DNA of 64,000 nucleotides, from assembly GCF_001440415.1 (NCBI RefSeq), contig NZ_LLYA01000158.1, positions 1 through 64,000 on the forward strand, in the 5' to 3' direction. A program made the position numbers and the translations under genes. The notes under the pieces were generated by a model, which had not been told where the DNA came from, made no database searches, and was given only the letters and a program-made list of their open reading frames with translations. Below are positions 23,864 through 33,669 of the stretch, piece after piece (within the stretch, counting starts at the first letter, position 1; every line of letters begins with the position of its first letter). The DNA is from Bradyrhizobium retamae. Its GTDB lineage: Bacteria > Pseudomonadota > Alphaproteobacteria > Rhizobiales > Xanthobacteraceae.

Positions 23864-25090
23864 ATGGCGGAGCACGGCCGCAAGCCGGATGCTGGTTCAC
23901 CCGCGGGGCCGGGCTCGGACAGCTATGCCGCCATGGTTGCACGTGCAAAGGCCTTGATTCCGGAGTTGCGCGGTCGCGCTTCAAAGACGGAGGAGCTCCG
24001 CCGCCTGCCGCCCGAGACCGAACGTGATTTGCATGACGCCGGCTTGTTCCGGGTCGTGCAGCCCAGGCGCGTCGGAGGTGCCGAGCTTGACTATGTGGCT
24101 CTGGTCGATTGCTCCGACGCATTGGCACAGGCGGATGCTTCCGTAGCATGGAACTTCGCCAACCTTGCCAGCCACCACTGGATGTTGGGCATGTTCGACA
24201 AGCATGCGCAGGACGCCGTTTGGAGCAGGAATGCCGATGCGTTGATTGCCTCGTCCTTCATCTTTCCAGCCGGGCGCGCGGGAAAGGCGGAAGGGGGATA
24301 CGTCTTGCGCGGTCATTGGCCGTTCTCCTCGGGTGTGGAATCCTGCGACTGGAACATGCTTGCAGGCGTGGTGTCCTCGGACGATGAGGCCGAGGGTATC
24401 GAATACCGGATATTCCTGCTCAACCGGAGCGAATACAGGATCAACGACACCTGGAATGCGACGGGCCTGTGCGGTACCGGGTCGAACGATGTATGGGTCG
24501 AGGACCGCTTCATTGCGGAGAACATGACCATCGCAGTCAGTGATCTGACCGGCGGACCGACGCCCGGAAGCGCCGTCAATCCAAACGCGCTCTATGCGCT
24601 ACCGGTATTCTCACTGTTTCCTTACGTCTTGTCGGGCGTGGGTTTAGGCAATGCGCAAGCCTGTCTCAATGATTACGTCGAGTTCGCGCGGCATCGGGCC
24701 TCGACCTACAATCGGGCCAAACTCAGCGATCTGCAGACGACCCAAATCAAGATCGCGGAGGCGTCCGCCAAGATCGATGCGGCGCGCCTCGTGATGCGTA
24801 CGAACTGCATCGATGCGATGTCCGAGGCGAGGCGGGGCCATATTCCAGACCTTGCGGTCAAGACGAGGTTACGGCGGGATGGCGCCTTCGCAGTGAACCT
24901 CTGCACCGAAGCGGTCTCGCTGTTGTTCGCGGCTAGTGGCGCACGCAGCCTGTTCACGTCAGGCGCGCTGCAGCGGCAGTTTCGTGACGCTCACGCCGTG
25001 AATTCGCACCTCGCATTCAATTTTGATGCGGCAGGAACAAACTATGGACGCGTGGCGCTTGGCCTGCCGTCCGAAAATCTGACGCTCTGA
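23864..25090 (+). CDS. acyl-CoA-dehydrogenase-fold flavin monooxygenase (oxygenase component)
   Basis: 408 residues from ATG 23864 behind GCGAGGAAA. The acyl-CoA dehydrogenase fold is clear (ELRRLPPETERDLHDAGLFR, VSGVG-type LSGVGLGNAQACLNDY, C-terminal HAVNSHLAFNFDAAGTNYGR). Together with the adjacent flavin reductase this is the group-D two-component monooxygenase arrangement (HsaA/HpaB-like): reduced flavin from the partner is used to hydroxylate an aromatic or heterocyclic substrate. The dehydrogenase catalytic Glu is not evident. The substrate is undetermined. Confidence 0.75.
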   Translation: MAEHGRKPDAGSPAGPGSDSYAAMVARAKALIPELRGRASKTEELRRLPPETERDLHDAGLFRVVQPRRVGGAELDYVALVDCSDALAQADASVAWNFANLASHHWMLGMFDKHAQDAVWSRNADALIASSFIFPAGRAGKAEGGYVLRGHWPFSSGVESCDWNMLAGVVSSDDEAEGIEYRIFLLNRSEYRINDTWNATGLCGTGSNDVWVEDRFIAENMTIAVSDLTGGPTPGSAVNPNALYALPVFSLFPYVLSGVGLGNAQACLNDYVEFARHRASTYNRAKLSDLQTTQIKIAEASAKIDAARLVMRTNCIDAMSEARRGHIPDLAVKTRLRRDGAFAVNLCTEAVSLLFAASGARSLFTSGALQRQFRDAHAVNSHLAFNFDAAGTNYGRVALGLPSENLTL

Positions 25091-25100
25091 GGCCCGGCGG

Positions 25101-25655
25101 ATGTCTGATGCCCCCAAACATCCGGCCGATCCGGCCAATGAACTTGCCAGCGACAACTCGGCGATTGACCCGCGCGATTTTCGCAATGCGCTCGGCACAT
25201 TCGCCACCGGCGTCACCATTGTCACGGCAATGGCCGCGGACGGGAGGCCGTACGGCGTTACTTGCAACTCCTTTGCTTCGGTATCGCTCAATCCGCCGCT
25301 GGTGTTATGGAGTCTCGGGATGTTTTCGCAGGGGCTTACGATCTTCCAGAACGCCAGCCATTTTGCGGTCAACGTTCTCGGAGCTTCCCAGCAGGCGCTG
25401 GCGTCGCAGTTCGCAAAGTCGTCGGATGACAAGTTCGCCGGCGTGAACTGGACGCCGGGGCTTGGCGACGCGCCGGTGTTGACCGATTGCGTCGCCAATT
25501 TCCAATGCCGCGCGGCCAATCGATATTACGGCGGCGACCACATCATCTTCCTCGGCGCCGTCGAGGCTTATGCCTATAATCGGCAGGAACCCCTGCTGTT
25601 TGCGCGCGGTAGTTTCGGAAGGTTCATTGCTGGAGATGACAGTAACACCTCGTGA
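25101..25655 (+). CDS. flavin reductase component
   Basis: 184 residues of the FMN-binding split-barrel flavin reductase family: FRNALGTFATGVTIVTAMAA, GVTCNSFASVSLNPPLVLWS and the late GDHIIFLGAVEAY. It reduces FMN/FAD with NAD(P)H and hands it to an oxygenase. Ten bases after the oxygenase gene, so co-transcribed. It may also supply the LLM oxidoreductase encoded nearby. Confidence 0.87.
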   Translation: MSDAPKHPADPANELASDNSAIDPRDFRNALGTFATGVTIVTAMAADGRPYGVTCNSFASVSLNPPLVLWSLGMFSQGLTIFQNASHFAVNVLGASQQALASQFAKSSDDKFAGVNWTPGLGDAPVLTDCVANFQCRAANRYYGGDHIIFLGAVEAYAYNRQEPLLFARGSFGRFIAGDDSNTS

Positions 25656-25707
25656 GCCATCGCCGAAGCTCGTTGGACCTTCGACGATCATGCGGCAGAC
25701 CGCAAAT

Positions 25708-26583
25708 CTAGATATTTGCCATCTCTGCGCGATACCAGTCGCCAATCTCGCTGGCTGTCATCAGGGCCACGCCGTCGTGACCCAGGACATAGTCGAGCAA
25801 CGCCTCCAGATATTTGATACGATGCGGCACGCCCGTGATGTACGGGTGAACTGAGATCGCCATGATCCGCGCGTTCGAGGCGCCTTCGAGATATAGCCGA
25901 TCGAACTGGTCGGTGCAGCGTTTCAGGAATTGCTCGGAAGAAAGATGCTGTAGTGCGTGGATGACGATGTCGTTGGTTTCGACCGAGTAGGGGATCGTCG
26001 TGATGGTGCCGTGAGGCGTAGCGATGTCCTGCGGCAGATCGTCGATCACCCAATCCGCGACGTATTCGATGCCGTTGAGGCGCAGCAGATCGAGGGTTTC
26101 CTCGGTCTCGGTGAGGCCGGGGCTTTCCCATGATCGCGGCGGCCTGCCTGCAAATTTCGAAATTGTCTCGACCGATCGTTTGATGGCATCCGCCTGATTC
26201 TCGACCTTGTGCATCGGCCCCTGCACGAAACCGTGGCCCATGAATTCAAAGCCGGCGTCGAGCGCAGCGGAGGCGACACGCGGGTAGGCGTTGCAGACAT
26301 TGGCATTGAGCGCCAACGTAACCGGTATTTTGCGATCCGTCAGCGCCTTGAGCTGTCGCCAGAAGCCGGCGCGCATCCCGTATTCATGCCAGGACCAGTT
26401 CGGCACGTCGGGCAATAGCGGCTGGCCCATCGGCGGGCTCAGCACGGTGCGAGGCATCGCGTTCTCGATCCGCCACTCCTCGACATTGAGGATGACCCAT
26501 ACCGCGAGTTTCTTGCCGCCGGGAAGGGTGAGCTTCGGCCTGTCGACTTGTGCTTGATAGGGAATGCGATCGCTCAGCGCCAC
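25708..26583 (-). CDS. polysaccharide deacetylase-family protein (PuuE-like)
   Basis: 291 residues of the NodB-like/PuuE group: LAVWVILNVEEWRIENAMPR at the first strand, then RKIPVTLALNANVCNAYPRV, FEFMGHGFVQGP (metal His region), PRSWESPGLTETEETLDLLR and ARIMAISVHPYITGVPHRIK. PuuE-type members open cyclic amides (allantoinase activity) rather than deacetylating sugars. Nineteen bases downstream of the LLM gene on the same strand. Cyclic-amide hydrolysis is inferred from subfamily and context. Confidence 0.75.
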   Translation of the reverse strand: MALSDRIPYQAQVDRPKLTLPGGKKLAVWVILNVEEWRIENAMPRTVLSPPMGQPLLPDVPNWSWHEYGMRAGFWRQLKALTDRKIPVTLALNANVCNAYPRVASAALDAGFEFMGHGFVQGPMHKVENQADAIKRSVETISKFAGRPPRSWESPGLTETEETLDLLRLNGIEYVADWVIDDLPQDIATPHGTITTIPYSVETNDIVIHALQHLSSEQFLKRCTDQFDRLYLEGASNARIMAISVHPYITGVPHRIKYLEALLDYVLGHDGVALMTASEIGDWYRAEMANI

Positions 26584-26601
26584 GGCAAGCTCCTCCGCGG
26601 A

Positions 26602-27710
26602 TTATTCGGCGGCTTTGGAATCGCCGGACGCGCTGGCATTGATCCTCGGCATGACCTGTTCGGCCATCAGGACCATCGACTGTCGGCCCAGTTCGCGGTC
26701 TTTCCAGTCCTTGCCGGCATACAGCAAGGTACCGAAGGGCCCGGTCTCTTCCTGAAAAGCCAGCAGTTGATCCGCCACGCTGTCCGGGGTGCCATGAATG
26801 ATCAGCTTGTCGCAGATCGACTCCAGCGTCACCTCGTCGTCCGGCTGATCGCGGCGGGTCTTGAACAGCTCGATGCGACCGCTCCGCTTCAGCTTGGTAA
26901 GCAACGAGCGATAGTAGTAGACATAAGGTCCGTTTGGATCGGTGGCGTAAGCCTTTGCGGTAGCCTGCGTTCTTGGCTACGAACACGCTCTTGGCAACGC
27001 GCCAATTCGCTGGATCCGCAGGACGGCCAACGCGTTCGCATCCCTCTACGTATTTCGGCCAATGGCTCTTCACCCAGGCCGGCATCAGGAAGTTGGCCGA
27101 GATTGGTTCCCAACCGCGAGCGGCGGCTTCGGTCACGCCCTTTGAAAACGGCGCCACGGCAGTGACCACGATCGGCGGGTGCGGCCGCTGCAGTGGGCGC
27201 GGAATGAAGCCCTGGCCGATCTCTTCGATCAGAGTCTTCTGCACCGATATATTCCAGAATTGACCTTGCAGATTATAGGGCGGCTCGCTGGCCCAGATCT
27301 GAAGCACCTGATTGATAGCCTCCAGGAACATGGCATTCCTGTCCGCCTTCGAGATTGCCAAATACTTCCGCATCCGACAGCAGGCCGCCCGGGCTGATGC
27401 CGAAGATCAATCGCCCCTCGAGCATGTGATCGAGCATCGCTATCGAGGCTGCAATCGCTGCTGGATGGGCGTTCGGCATGTTGACGGTGCCGGTGCCAAG
27501 TTTGATCTTGCTGGTTGCCGCAGCGAGCCATGCAATGAATGCGATGCAAGACGTGATGTTCTCGGCTCTGTCCGTGGTGTGCTCGCCGACATAGCCCTCG
27601 GTGAACCCGAGCTCATCGGCCAGCAGGAAAGCCTCGCGATCTTCCTTGAGCGAAAGCCGCCAATCCTTGTCGACAGGATGGATCGGCATCGTAAAGAACC
27701 CAAGCTTCAT
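26602..27710 (-). pseudogene. LLM-class flavin oxidoreductase, two frameshifts
   Basis: Starting at ATG 27710, three frames join into one luciferase-like monooxygenase of about 370 residues. Frame 1 reads MKLGFFTMPIHPVDKDWRLS to EVFGNLE. A break near 27345 leads to ADRNAMFLEAINQVLQIW through WRVAKSVFVAKN. A second near 26967 leads to AYATDPNGPYVYYYRSLLTK and the C-terminal LIIHGTPDSVADQLLAFQEE. All family landmarks are present once joined, so sequencing error or very recent inactivation is likely. LLM enzymes use FMNH2 from a reductase to oxygenate small molecules, including ring opening in RutA. Confidence 0.7.
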
Positions 27711-27879
27711 GGTTCGCTCTCCCCAAAGGCAACCTATTGTTTGCACAAAACGTGCGTCGTTCGTCCCTCGAAAACAAGCTCAAAGTCGAAATAGTCATCT
27801 AACAAACTTGACCTTTGGCGGTCTCAGCCGTCTAATCCCGCGAAAATGTCGATAGTTGGCCGGGGAGGTCACGCCAAAA

Positions 27880-28761
27880 ATGAAAGCCTCGGCTTTCGCT
27901 TATGCCCGCGCAACCAGCGTCGCCAATGCGCTGGAAATGCTGACCACGTATGGCGAAAGGGCCAAGGTGTTGTCGGGCGGCCAGAGCTTGCTGCCGGCGA
28001 TGAATCTGCGCCTGGTCGCGCCGGAACTCATTGTCGATATTGGCGAGCTGACCGAGTTGCGCGGGGTAGCGGTGAAGGGAGAGGTCCTCACCATCGGCGC
28101 GCTGACACGTCACGCTGATCTGTTGAAGTCGCGGGAAGTAGCAGCCCATGCTCCCCTGCTGAAGGATGCGGTCGCCCATATCGCCCATCCCGCGATCCGC
28201 AATCGCGGCACGATTGGGGGGAGCCTTGCGCACGCTGATCCAGCTTCGGAGCTGCCGGCCTGCATGCTCACGCTTGGCGCTACCATCATTGCCCGCGGAC
28301 CGGGCGGCGAGCGGCGGATTGCGGCAAACGAGTTCTTCGTTGGGATCTACGAAACCGCGCTTACTCCGCAGGAACTGCTGGTTGCCGTCGAGCTGCCGGT
28401 GACTCCAAAGAACTCGACGCATTTCTTTCATGAGTTCGCCCGTCGGCATGGCGATTACGCCATTGTTGGCCTCGCAGCGCAGGCTTCCATCAGGGATGGG
28501 CGCTTCGCCGATCTTCGACTTGGCTTCTTTGCCGTCGGCGATCGCCCGTTGCTGGCCGAGTCTGCCAGCAAGCTGGTCGATGTCGCCATCACACCTGCGG
28601 TGTTGATTGAGGCAGCTTCTGCATTGGACGATGAACTCGATCCGCTGGAGGATCAACAAGCGACACCCGCCATGCGTCGGCATCTGGCGAAGGTTCTGTT
28701 GGCGCGCTGCGTGTCGTTACTGCTTGCCCGGCCTGATCTTGGTGCCGGAGCGCCAGCGTGA
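27880..28761 (+). CDS. molybdenum hydroxylase FAD subunit (CoxM/CutM type)
   Basis: 293 residues from ATG 27880 behind GGGGAGG. FAD-binding motifs are VLSGGQSLLPAMNLRL near residue 40 and HPAIRNRGTIGGSLAHADPA near 110. It passes electrons from the Fe-S subunit to an acceptor. ATGA-type overlap with the 2Fe-2S gene: first of a medium-small-large operon. The LLM gene diverges from it across about 170 bp, which should contain both promoters. Confidence 0.88.
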   Translation: MKASAFAYARATSVANALEMLTTYGERAKVLSGGQSLLPAMNLRLVAPELIVDIGELTELRGVAVKGEVLTIGALTRHADLLKSREVAAHAPLLKDAVAHIAHPAIRNRGTIGGSLAHADPASELPACMLTLGATIIARGPGGERRIAANEFFVGIYETALTPQELLVAVELPVTPKNSTHFFHEFARRHGDYAIVGLAAQASIRDGRFADLRLGFFAVGDRPLLAESASKLVDVAITPAVLIEAASALDDELDPLEDQQATPAMRRHLAKVLLARCVSLLLARPDLGAGAPA

Positions 28762-29243
28762 CGGCTACGGTTGCGATTGCGTTGAGTGTCAATGGCGAGC
28801 TCGTCGAAGCGAATGTACTGCCGCGCCTGAATCTGGCAGATTTTCTTCGCGAGCATCTCAAGCTGACCGGCACGCATGTCGGATGCGAACATGGCGTGTG
28901 CGGGGCATGCACGGTCCGCGTCAACGGCGACATCGTCCGCTCCTGCCTGATGCTCGCGGTTCAGACGCAGAATGCAGCGATCGAGACGATCGAGGGACTG
29001 TCCGATAGCGGCGAAATTGCCGATTTGCAGTCAGCATTCCGGGAGCGTAACGCACTGCAGTGCGGTTTCTGCACGCCGGGAATGCTGATGGCGGCGCAGG
29101 ATCTGCTGAAGCAATCACCGTGTCCGGATCGAGAACGGATACGCGAACATCTTTCCGGAAATTATTGTCGCTGTACGGGCTACCAGGCCATCGTCGACGC
29201 CATCGAGAGCACAGCGTGGGCGCGCAGGGGACGCCGGCCATGA
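28758..29243 (+). CDS. molybdenum hydroxylase 2Fe-2S subunit (CoxS type)
   Basis: 161 residues with both clusters: plant-ferredoxin type GCEHGVCGACTVRVNG and the C-terminal CGFCTPGM ... GNYCRCTGYQ. It carries electrons from the Mo centre to FAD. Overlaps both neighbours by four bases, so the three subunits are translationally coupled. Confidence 0.9.
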   Translation: MTATVAIALSVNGELVEANVLPRLNLADFLREHLKLTGTHVGCEHGVCGACTVRVNGDIVRSCLMLAVQTQNAAIETIEGLSDSGEIADLQSAFRERNALQCGFCTPGMLMAAQDLLKQSPCPDRERIREHLSGNYCRCTGYQAIVDAIESTAWARRGRRP

Positions 29244-31633
29244 CATCGGAGCGGGAAAATCCGCAAACACTTTCTGCGCTGGACCGCCCGAACTCGTATA
29301 TCGGCAAGACAGTGCCGCGGCCGAACCTCGATAGGCTGATGCAAGGACGCGGGCTCTATGTCAGCGACATCGAGCTGCCACGTATGGCGCATGCCGTGTT
29401 CCTACGGTCGCCGCATGCGCACGCGAGGATCGTTGGCATCGAGACCTCAGCGGCCAAGCAGATGCCCGGAGTCATCGCCGTCGTTTCAGGCAGGGAGCTA
29501 TCGACCGTCGTCACGCCGTGGGTCGGCGTGCTTTCGCATCTGAAGGGACTCAAATCCGCCCCGCAAAGTGCGATCGCTGTCGACCGAGTGTGCTGGCAGG
29601 GTGAAGCGGTCGCTGCCGTGGTAGCGGCCAGCCGCGCACAGGCCGAGGACGCCGCAGAACATGTCTTGGTTAAATATGAGGAGCTGCACGCCGTAACGGA
29701 TATGCGTACCGCGCTCGATCCGGCAACGCCTGTGATCCACGCCTCCCTCGGGGACAATCTGGCGTTCGAGCGCATTCACGACGCGGGCGCCGTCGATCTG
29801 GCCTTTGCCGAGTCCGACGAGGTGGTCGAAGCAGAATTCGTTTTCGGACGGCACACCGGCGTGACGCTGGAGCCGCGCGCGGTAGTGGCAGACTGGAACG
29901 CTGCGGAAGCTAGGCTGACCATCTATCAAGGCACGCAGGCGCCGCATATGGTGCAGAATATCGCGGCGCTCCATCTTTGCTTGAAGGAATCACAGGTCCG
30001 CGTCGTCTGCAAGGACGTCGGCGGCTCCTTCGGTATCAAGGTCCATATCTATGCCGACGAGATGGCGACCTACGCACTATCCAAACTCCTGCGGCGTCCG
30101 GTCAAGTTCGTCGCCGACCGGGTCGAGAGCTTCAACACCGATATTCATGCCCGCGACCATCGCTGCAAGGGAAAGATCGGCGTCAAGCGCGATGGTACCA
30201 TCATGGCATTCGAGATCGACGATCTTACGGGCATCGGGCCTTATTCGATGTACCCGCGCACCAGCGCGATCGAGGCCAATCAGGTCGTCAATCTGGTCGG
30301 CGGGCCCTATGTGACCGGAAATTACCGGGCCCGTGCCCGCGTCGTATTCCAGAACAAGAACGTGATGTGCCAGTACCGTGCCGTTGGCCATCCGATCGCC
30401 TGCTCGGTGACGGAGGGCCTGGTCGATCTGGCCGCGATGAAGATTGCCATGGATCCGGTTGAAATCCGTCGCCGCAATCTGATTGCCGACGATGCCTACC
30501 CCTGCGCCTCGCCATCAGGTCTGCGCTTCGAGCGGTTGTCGCACCATGCGGCGCTCGCCAAGCTCGTCCAAATGATGGACTACGATGCGTTGCGCGCTGA
30601 GCAGGCTGCCTTGCGAGTGAAGAACATCCATCGTGGCATCGGCATCGCCAGCTTCATCGAGGTTACCAACCCGAGCGCGGCATTTTATGGCGTGGGCGGT
30701 GCGAAGATATCCTCGCAGGACGGTGTCGCGGTGCGGCTCGATGCGCAGGGGTCAGTGATCTGCCAAACAAGTATCACCGAGCAGGGACAGGGATCGGAAT
30801 CGCTTACCGCGCAGATCGTTGGAAGCGTGCTTGGCGTCTCGATGGATCGCGTCCGCGTGATGCTGGGCGATACGGATAACACGCCGTATGGCGGGGGAAC
30901 TTGGGCCTCGCGTGGTGCCGGCATTGGCGGCGAGGCCGCACTGCAGGCCACCAAGGTTCTGCGGAAAAACGTACTCGACGTCGCATCCGCCATCCTCCAG
31001 TCTGTGCCGGGCGAGCTCGACATCGTCAACAACGCGGTAGTGAATGTCGTCGATGGCGCGCCGCGGATCGATCTGAGCGAGCTCGCGCGAATTGTCTATT
31101 TCCGCCCCGACACGCTGCCGCCGGGTGTTCAGCCCGAATTGATGGCGACCAGACACTTTGTCCCGCGCGAATATCCTTTCGCCTTCACCAATGGCGTTCA
31201 GGCCTCATGGCTGGAGCTTGATCTCGATACGGGCTTTGTGAAGCTGCTGAAGCACTGGGTGGTCGAGGATTGCGGCACGATCATCAACCCGCAACTGGTT
31301 GATGAGCAGATCAGAGGCGGCGTGGTGCAGGGGCTTGGCGCCGCGCTATTCGAGAAATGCGTGTATGACGAACGTGGCCAACTCACCAATGCAAATATGG
31401 CCGACTATCTGGTTCCGATGTCCGGTGAAATGCCGGACATCGACGTCGGACATGTGGTTTCACCGACCCTCGAATCGGAACTGGGCGCGAAGGGCGCAGG
31501 GGAAGCCGGCACGGCAGGTGCGGCGGCCGCCGTGACCAATGCGGTCAACGACGCGCTCAGGCCCTTTGGGACAATCATTACGGAAATCCCGCTCACGCCT
31601 CAGGTCATTCTGACCGCCTTACGACGCATCTAA
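29240..31633 (+). CDS. molybdenum hydroxylase large subunit
   Basis: 797 residues. Mo-cofactor motifs are CKDVGGSFGIKVHIYADEMA, the active-site loop VMCQYRAVGHPIACSVTEGL and the catalytic Glu region ELGAKGAGEAGTAGAAAAVT. The loop lacks the AYxCSFR signature of true (form I) CO dehydrogenase, so although genes like this are often labelled coxL, it is a form II / general aromatic or heterocycle hydroxylase. It inserts water-derived oxygen into an electrophilic C-H. Substrate unknown; neighbours suggest an N-heterocycle or aromatic acid. Confidence 0.87.
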   Translation: MTSERENPQTLSALDRPNSYIGKTVPRPNLDRLMQGRGLYVSDIELPRMAHAVFLRSPHAHARIVGIETSAAKQMPGVIAVVSGRELSTVVTPWVGVLSHLKGLKSAPQSAIAVDRVCWQGEAVAAVVAASRAQAEDAAEHVLVKYEELHAVTDMRTALDPATPVIHASLGDNLAFERIHDAGAVDLAFAESDEVVEAEFVFGRHTGVTLEPRAVVADWNAAEARLTIYQGTQAPHMVQNIAALHLCLKESQVRVVCKDVGGSFGIKVHIYADEMATYALSKLLRRPVKFVADRVESFNTDIHARDHRCKGKIGVKRDGTIMAFEIDDLTGIGPYSMYPRTSAIEANQVVNLVGGPYVTGNYRARARVVFQNKNVMCQYRAVGHPIACSVTEGLVDLAAMKIAMDPVEIRRRNLIADDAYPCASPSGLRFERLSHHAALAKLVQMMDYDALRAEQAALRVKNIHRGIGIASFIEVTNPSAAFYGVGGAKISSQDGVAVRLDAQGSVICQTSITEQGQGSESLTAQIVGSVLGVSMDRVRVMLGDTDNTPYGGGTWASRGAGIGGEAALQATKVLRKNVLDVASAILQSVPGELDIVNNAVVNVVDGAPRIDLSELARIVYFRPDTLPPGVQPELMATRHFVPREYPFAFTNGVQASWLELDLDTGFVKLLKHWVVEDCGTIINPQLVDEQIRGGVVQGLGAALFEKCVYDERGQLTNANMADYLVPMSGEMPDIDVGHVVSPTLESELGAKGAGEAGTAGAAAAVTNAVNDALRPFGTIITEIPLTPQVILTALRRI

Positions 31634-31804
31634 TGCGACCGCGATAAGTTTGATCAGGAGGGGCAGGGCGGACGTTGATGGCGCGCCGGGCGGTGCTGCG
31701 GCCTTCCCCGCAAAGTGCTGTGTCGCAAAACCTTCATACGCGGCCTATACGTCACACCGATTGGTGACGAGATCGTCGATTGCTGTCCTAACCCGGAGTG
31801 CCCC

Positions 31805-32812
31805 ATGAAGACCGCCCGTTTTGTTGTTGCCTTGCTGGCGCTGTTGCTAGTCGCGCCTTGGCAATCCGCCAAAGCGGCCGACGTCATCTGCTACAATTGC
31901 CCGCCGGAATGGGCGGACTGGGCTTCCATGCTCAAGGCCCTCAAAGCCGACCTCAACTTCGATATCCCGCATGACAACAAGAATTCCGGCCAAGCGCTTG
32001 CTCAGATACTTGCCGAGAAAAACAACCCGGTGGGTGATATCGGCTATTTTGGTGTCACCTTTGGTATGAAGGCCAAGACGCAGGATGCGCTTGAGCCTTA
32101 CAAGCCGGCGAAATGGGACCAGGTCCCCGCCGGCCTGAAGGATGCCGACGGTTACTGGACCACGATTCATTCCGGCACGCTTGGCCTGTTCGTGAACAAG
32201 GACGCGCTTGGCGGCAAGCCGGTGCCGGCCTGCTGGAAGGATCTCCTGAAGCCCGACTATAAAGGGATGGTCGGTTATCTCGATCCGTCATCGGCCGCCG
32301 TCGGGTATGTCGGCGCGGTCGCGATCAATCTGGCGCTCGGCGGCTCTGAGGCGAACTTCGATCCCGCGATTAACTTCTTCAAGGACCTGCGGAAGAACGA
32401 CCCGATTGTCCCGAAGCAGACTTCCTACGCCCGCGTCGTCTCCGGAGAGATGCCGATCCTGTTCGATTATGATTTCAACGCCTATCGCGCGAAATACTCA
32501 GAGAAGGGCAGCTTTGAATTCGTAATCCCCTGCGAGGGATCGGTGGTGTTTCCTTACGTCGCCGGCCTCGTCAAGAACGCGCCCAACAAGGACAAGGCCA
32601 AGAAGGTGCTGAACTACCTTTTGTCGGACAAGGGACAGGCGATCTGGACCAACGCCTACCTTCGGCCGGCGCGGCCGATCGATCTACCCGAGGCGGTGAA
32701 AAAGAAATTCCTGCCTGACAGCGAATATGCGCGTGCGAAGAACGTCGACTGGGGCCAGATGGAAAACGTGCAAAAAGGCTTTGTTGATCGCTATCTCGCC
32801 GAGGTTCGCTGA
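31805..32812 (+). CDS. ABC transporter periplasmic binding protein (Fe3+/polyamine/phosphonate type)
   Basis: 335 residues. Signal peptide MKTARFVVALLALLLVAPWQ...A-K-A-A, then a type 2 periplasmic fold (LAQILAEKNNPVGDIGYFGV, HSGTLGLFVNKDALGGKPVP, YDFNAYRAKYSEKG). A CYNCPPEW segment directly follows the signal cleavage site. First of a five-gene row with two permeases, an ATPase and a phosphodiesterase. Ligand class cannot be decided from sequence. Confidence 0.82.
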   Translation: MKTARFVVALLALLLVAPWQSAKAADVICYNCPPEWADWASMLKALKADLNFDIPHDNKNSGQALAQILAEKNNPVGDIGYFGVTFGMKAKTQDALEPYKPAKWDQVPAGLKDADGYWTTIHSGTLGLFVNKDALGGKPVPACWKDLLKPDYKGMVGYLDPSSAAVGYVGAVAINLALGGSEANFDPAINFFKDLRKNDPIVPKQTSYARVVSGEMPILFDYDFNAYRAKYSEKGSFEFVIPCEGSVVFPYVAGLVKNAPNKDKAKKVLNYLLSDKGQAIWTNAYLRPARPIDLPEAVKKKFLPDSEYARAKNVDWGQMENVQKGFVDRYLAEVR

Positions 32813-32849
32813 GGCAATATGGCGCCTCTCGCCGGGGCACCGTTTTCTG

Positions 32850-33665
32850 ATGTCGCATAGGTCTTTTGTCTGGTTATGCCTGCTGCCGCTTGCGGTAGTG
32901 ACGGCGGCATTTTTCCTGTTGCCGATGGCGCGGCTTGTTGTAACGGGAGCAGCGGGACCGCAGGGGCTCGCGGGGTATCTCGCGATCCTGACCGAGCCGC
33001 GTTACCGTGCGACACTCCTCAATACGGTCTTGCTAGCCACCGCGACCACCATTGTGACCCTGATCGTGGCGACGGTCACCGGGATGTTCCTGCAGCGGCA
33101 TCGTTTCCCCGGCCGCGCCATTCTGATTGCGATGCTGACCTTTCCTCTGGCGTTTCCTGGCGTGGTGGTCGGCTTCATGATCATTCTTCTCGCCGGTCGA
33201 CAAGGCTTGATCGGCGATTTCTCGAACCGCGTGCTTGGCGAGAAGCTTGTCTTTGCCTATTCGATCTACGGGTTGTTTCTTGGATATCTGTATTTCTCCA
33301 TCCCGCGCGTTATCCTCACCATCATGGCCGCGGTGCAGAAGCTTGACACAGGCCTGGAAGAAGCCGCGCGCTCGCTTGGCGCGAGCCCTTGGGCAGTGCA
33401 GCGTGATGTCGTCCTGCCGGCCCTGGCGCCGGCCTTCGTCGCCTCCGGCGCAATTGCGTTTGCGACCGCGATGGGAGCGTTCGGAACGGCGTTTACGCTG
33501 GCGACGAACATCGATGTGCTGCCGATGCTGATCTATACCGAATTCACGCTGGCTGCGAATTTCTCGATCTCGGCCGCGCTATCGGTCGGGCTCGGCATCA
33601 TTACCTGGCTTATTCTTGCGCTCGCCCGCTCCTTCAGCGGAAGTGCCGTTGCGGCGGCTGGATGA
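32850..33665 (+). CDS. ABC transporter permease 1
   Basis: 271 residues, about six membrane spans, beginning SHRSFVWLCLLPLAVVTAAF. The cytoplasmic EAA loop reads LEEAARSLGASPWAVQRDVV, the contact for the ATPase. Type of PotB/PhnU. Four bases from the second permease. Confidence 0.87.
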   Translation: MSHRSFVWLCLLPLAVVTAAFFLLPMARLVVTGAAGPQGLAGYLAILTEPRYRATLLNTVLLATATTIVTLIVATVTGMFLQRHRFPGRAILIAMLTFPLAFPGVVVGFMIILLAGRQGLIGDFSNRVLGEKLVFAYSIYGLFLGYLYFSIPRVILTIMAAVQKLDTGLEEAARSLGASPWAVQRDVVLPALAPAFVASGAIAFATAMGAFGTAFTLATNIDVLPMLIYTEFTLAANFSISAALSVGLGIITWLILALARSFSGSAVAAAG

Positions 33666-33669
33666 GACC

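Noticed and set aside
27880..31633. Aerobic CO dehydrogenase (coxMSL)
   Set aside because: Gene order fits, but the large subunit lacks the AYxCSFR active-loop signature.
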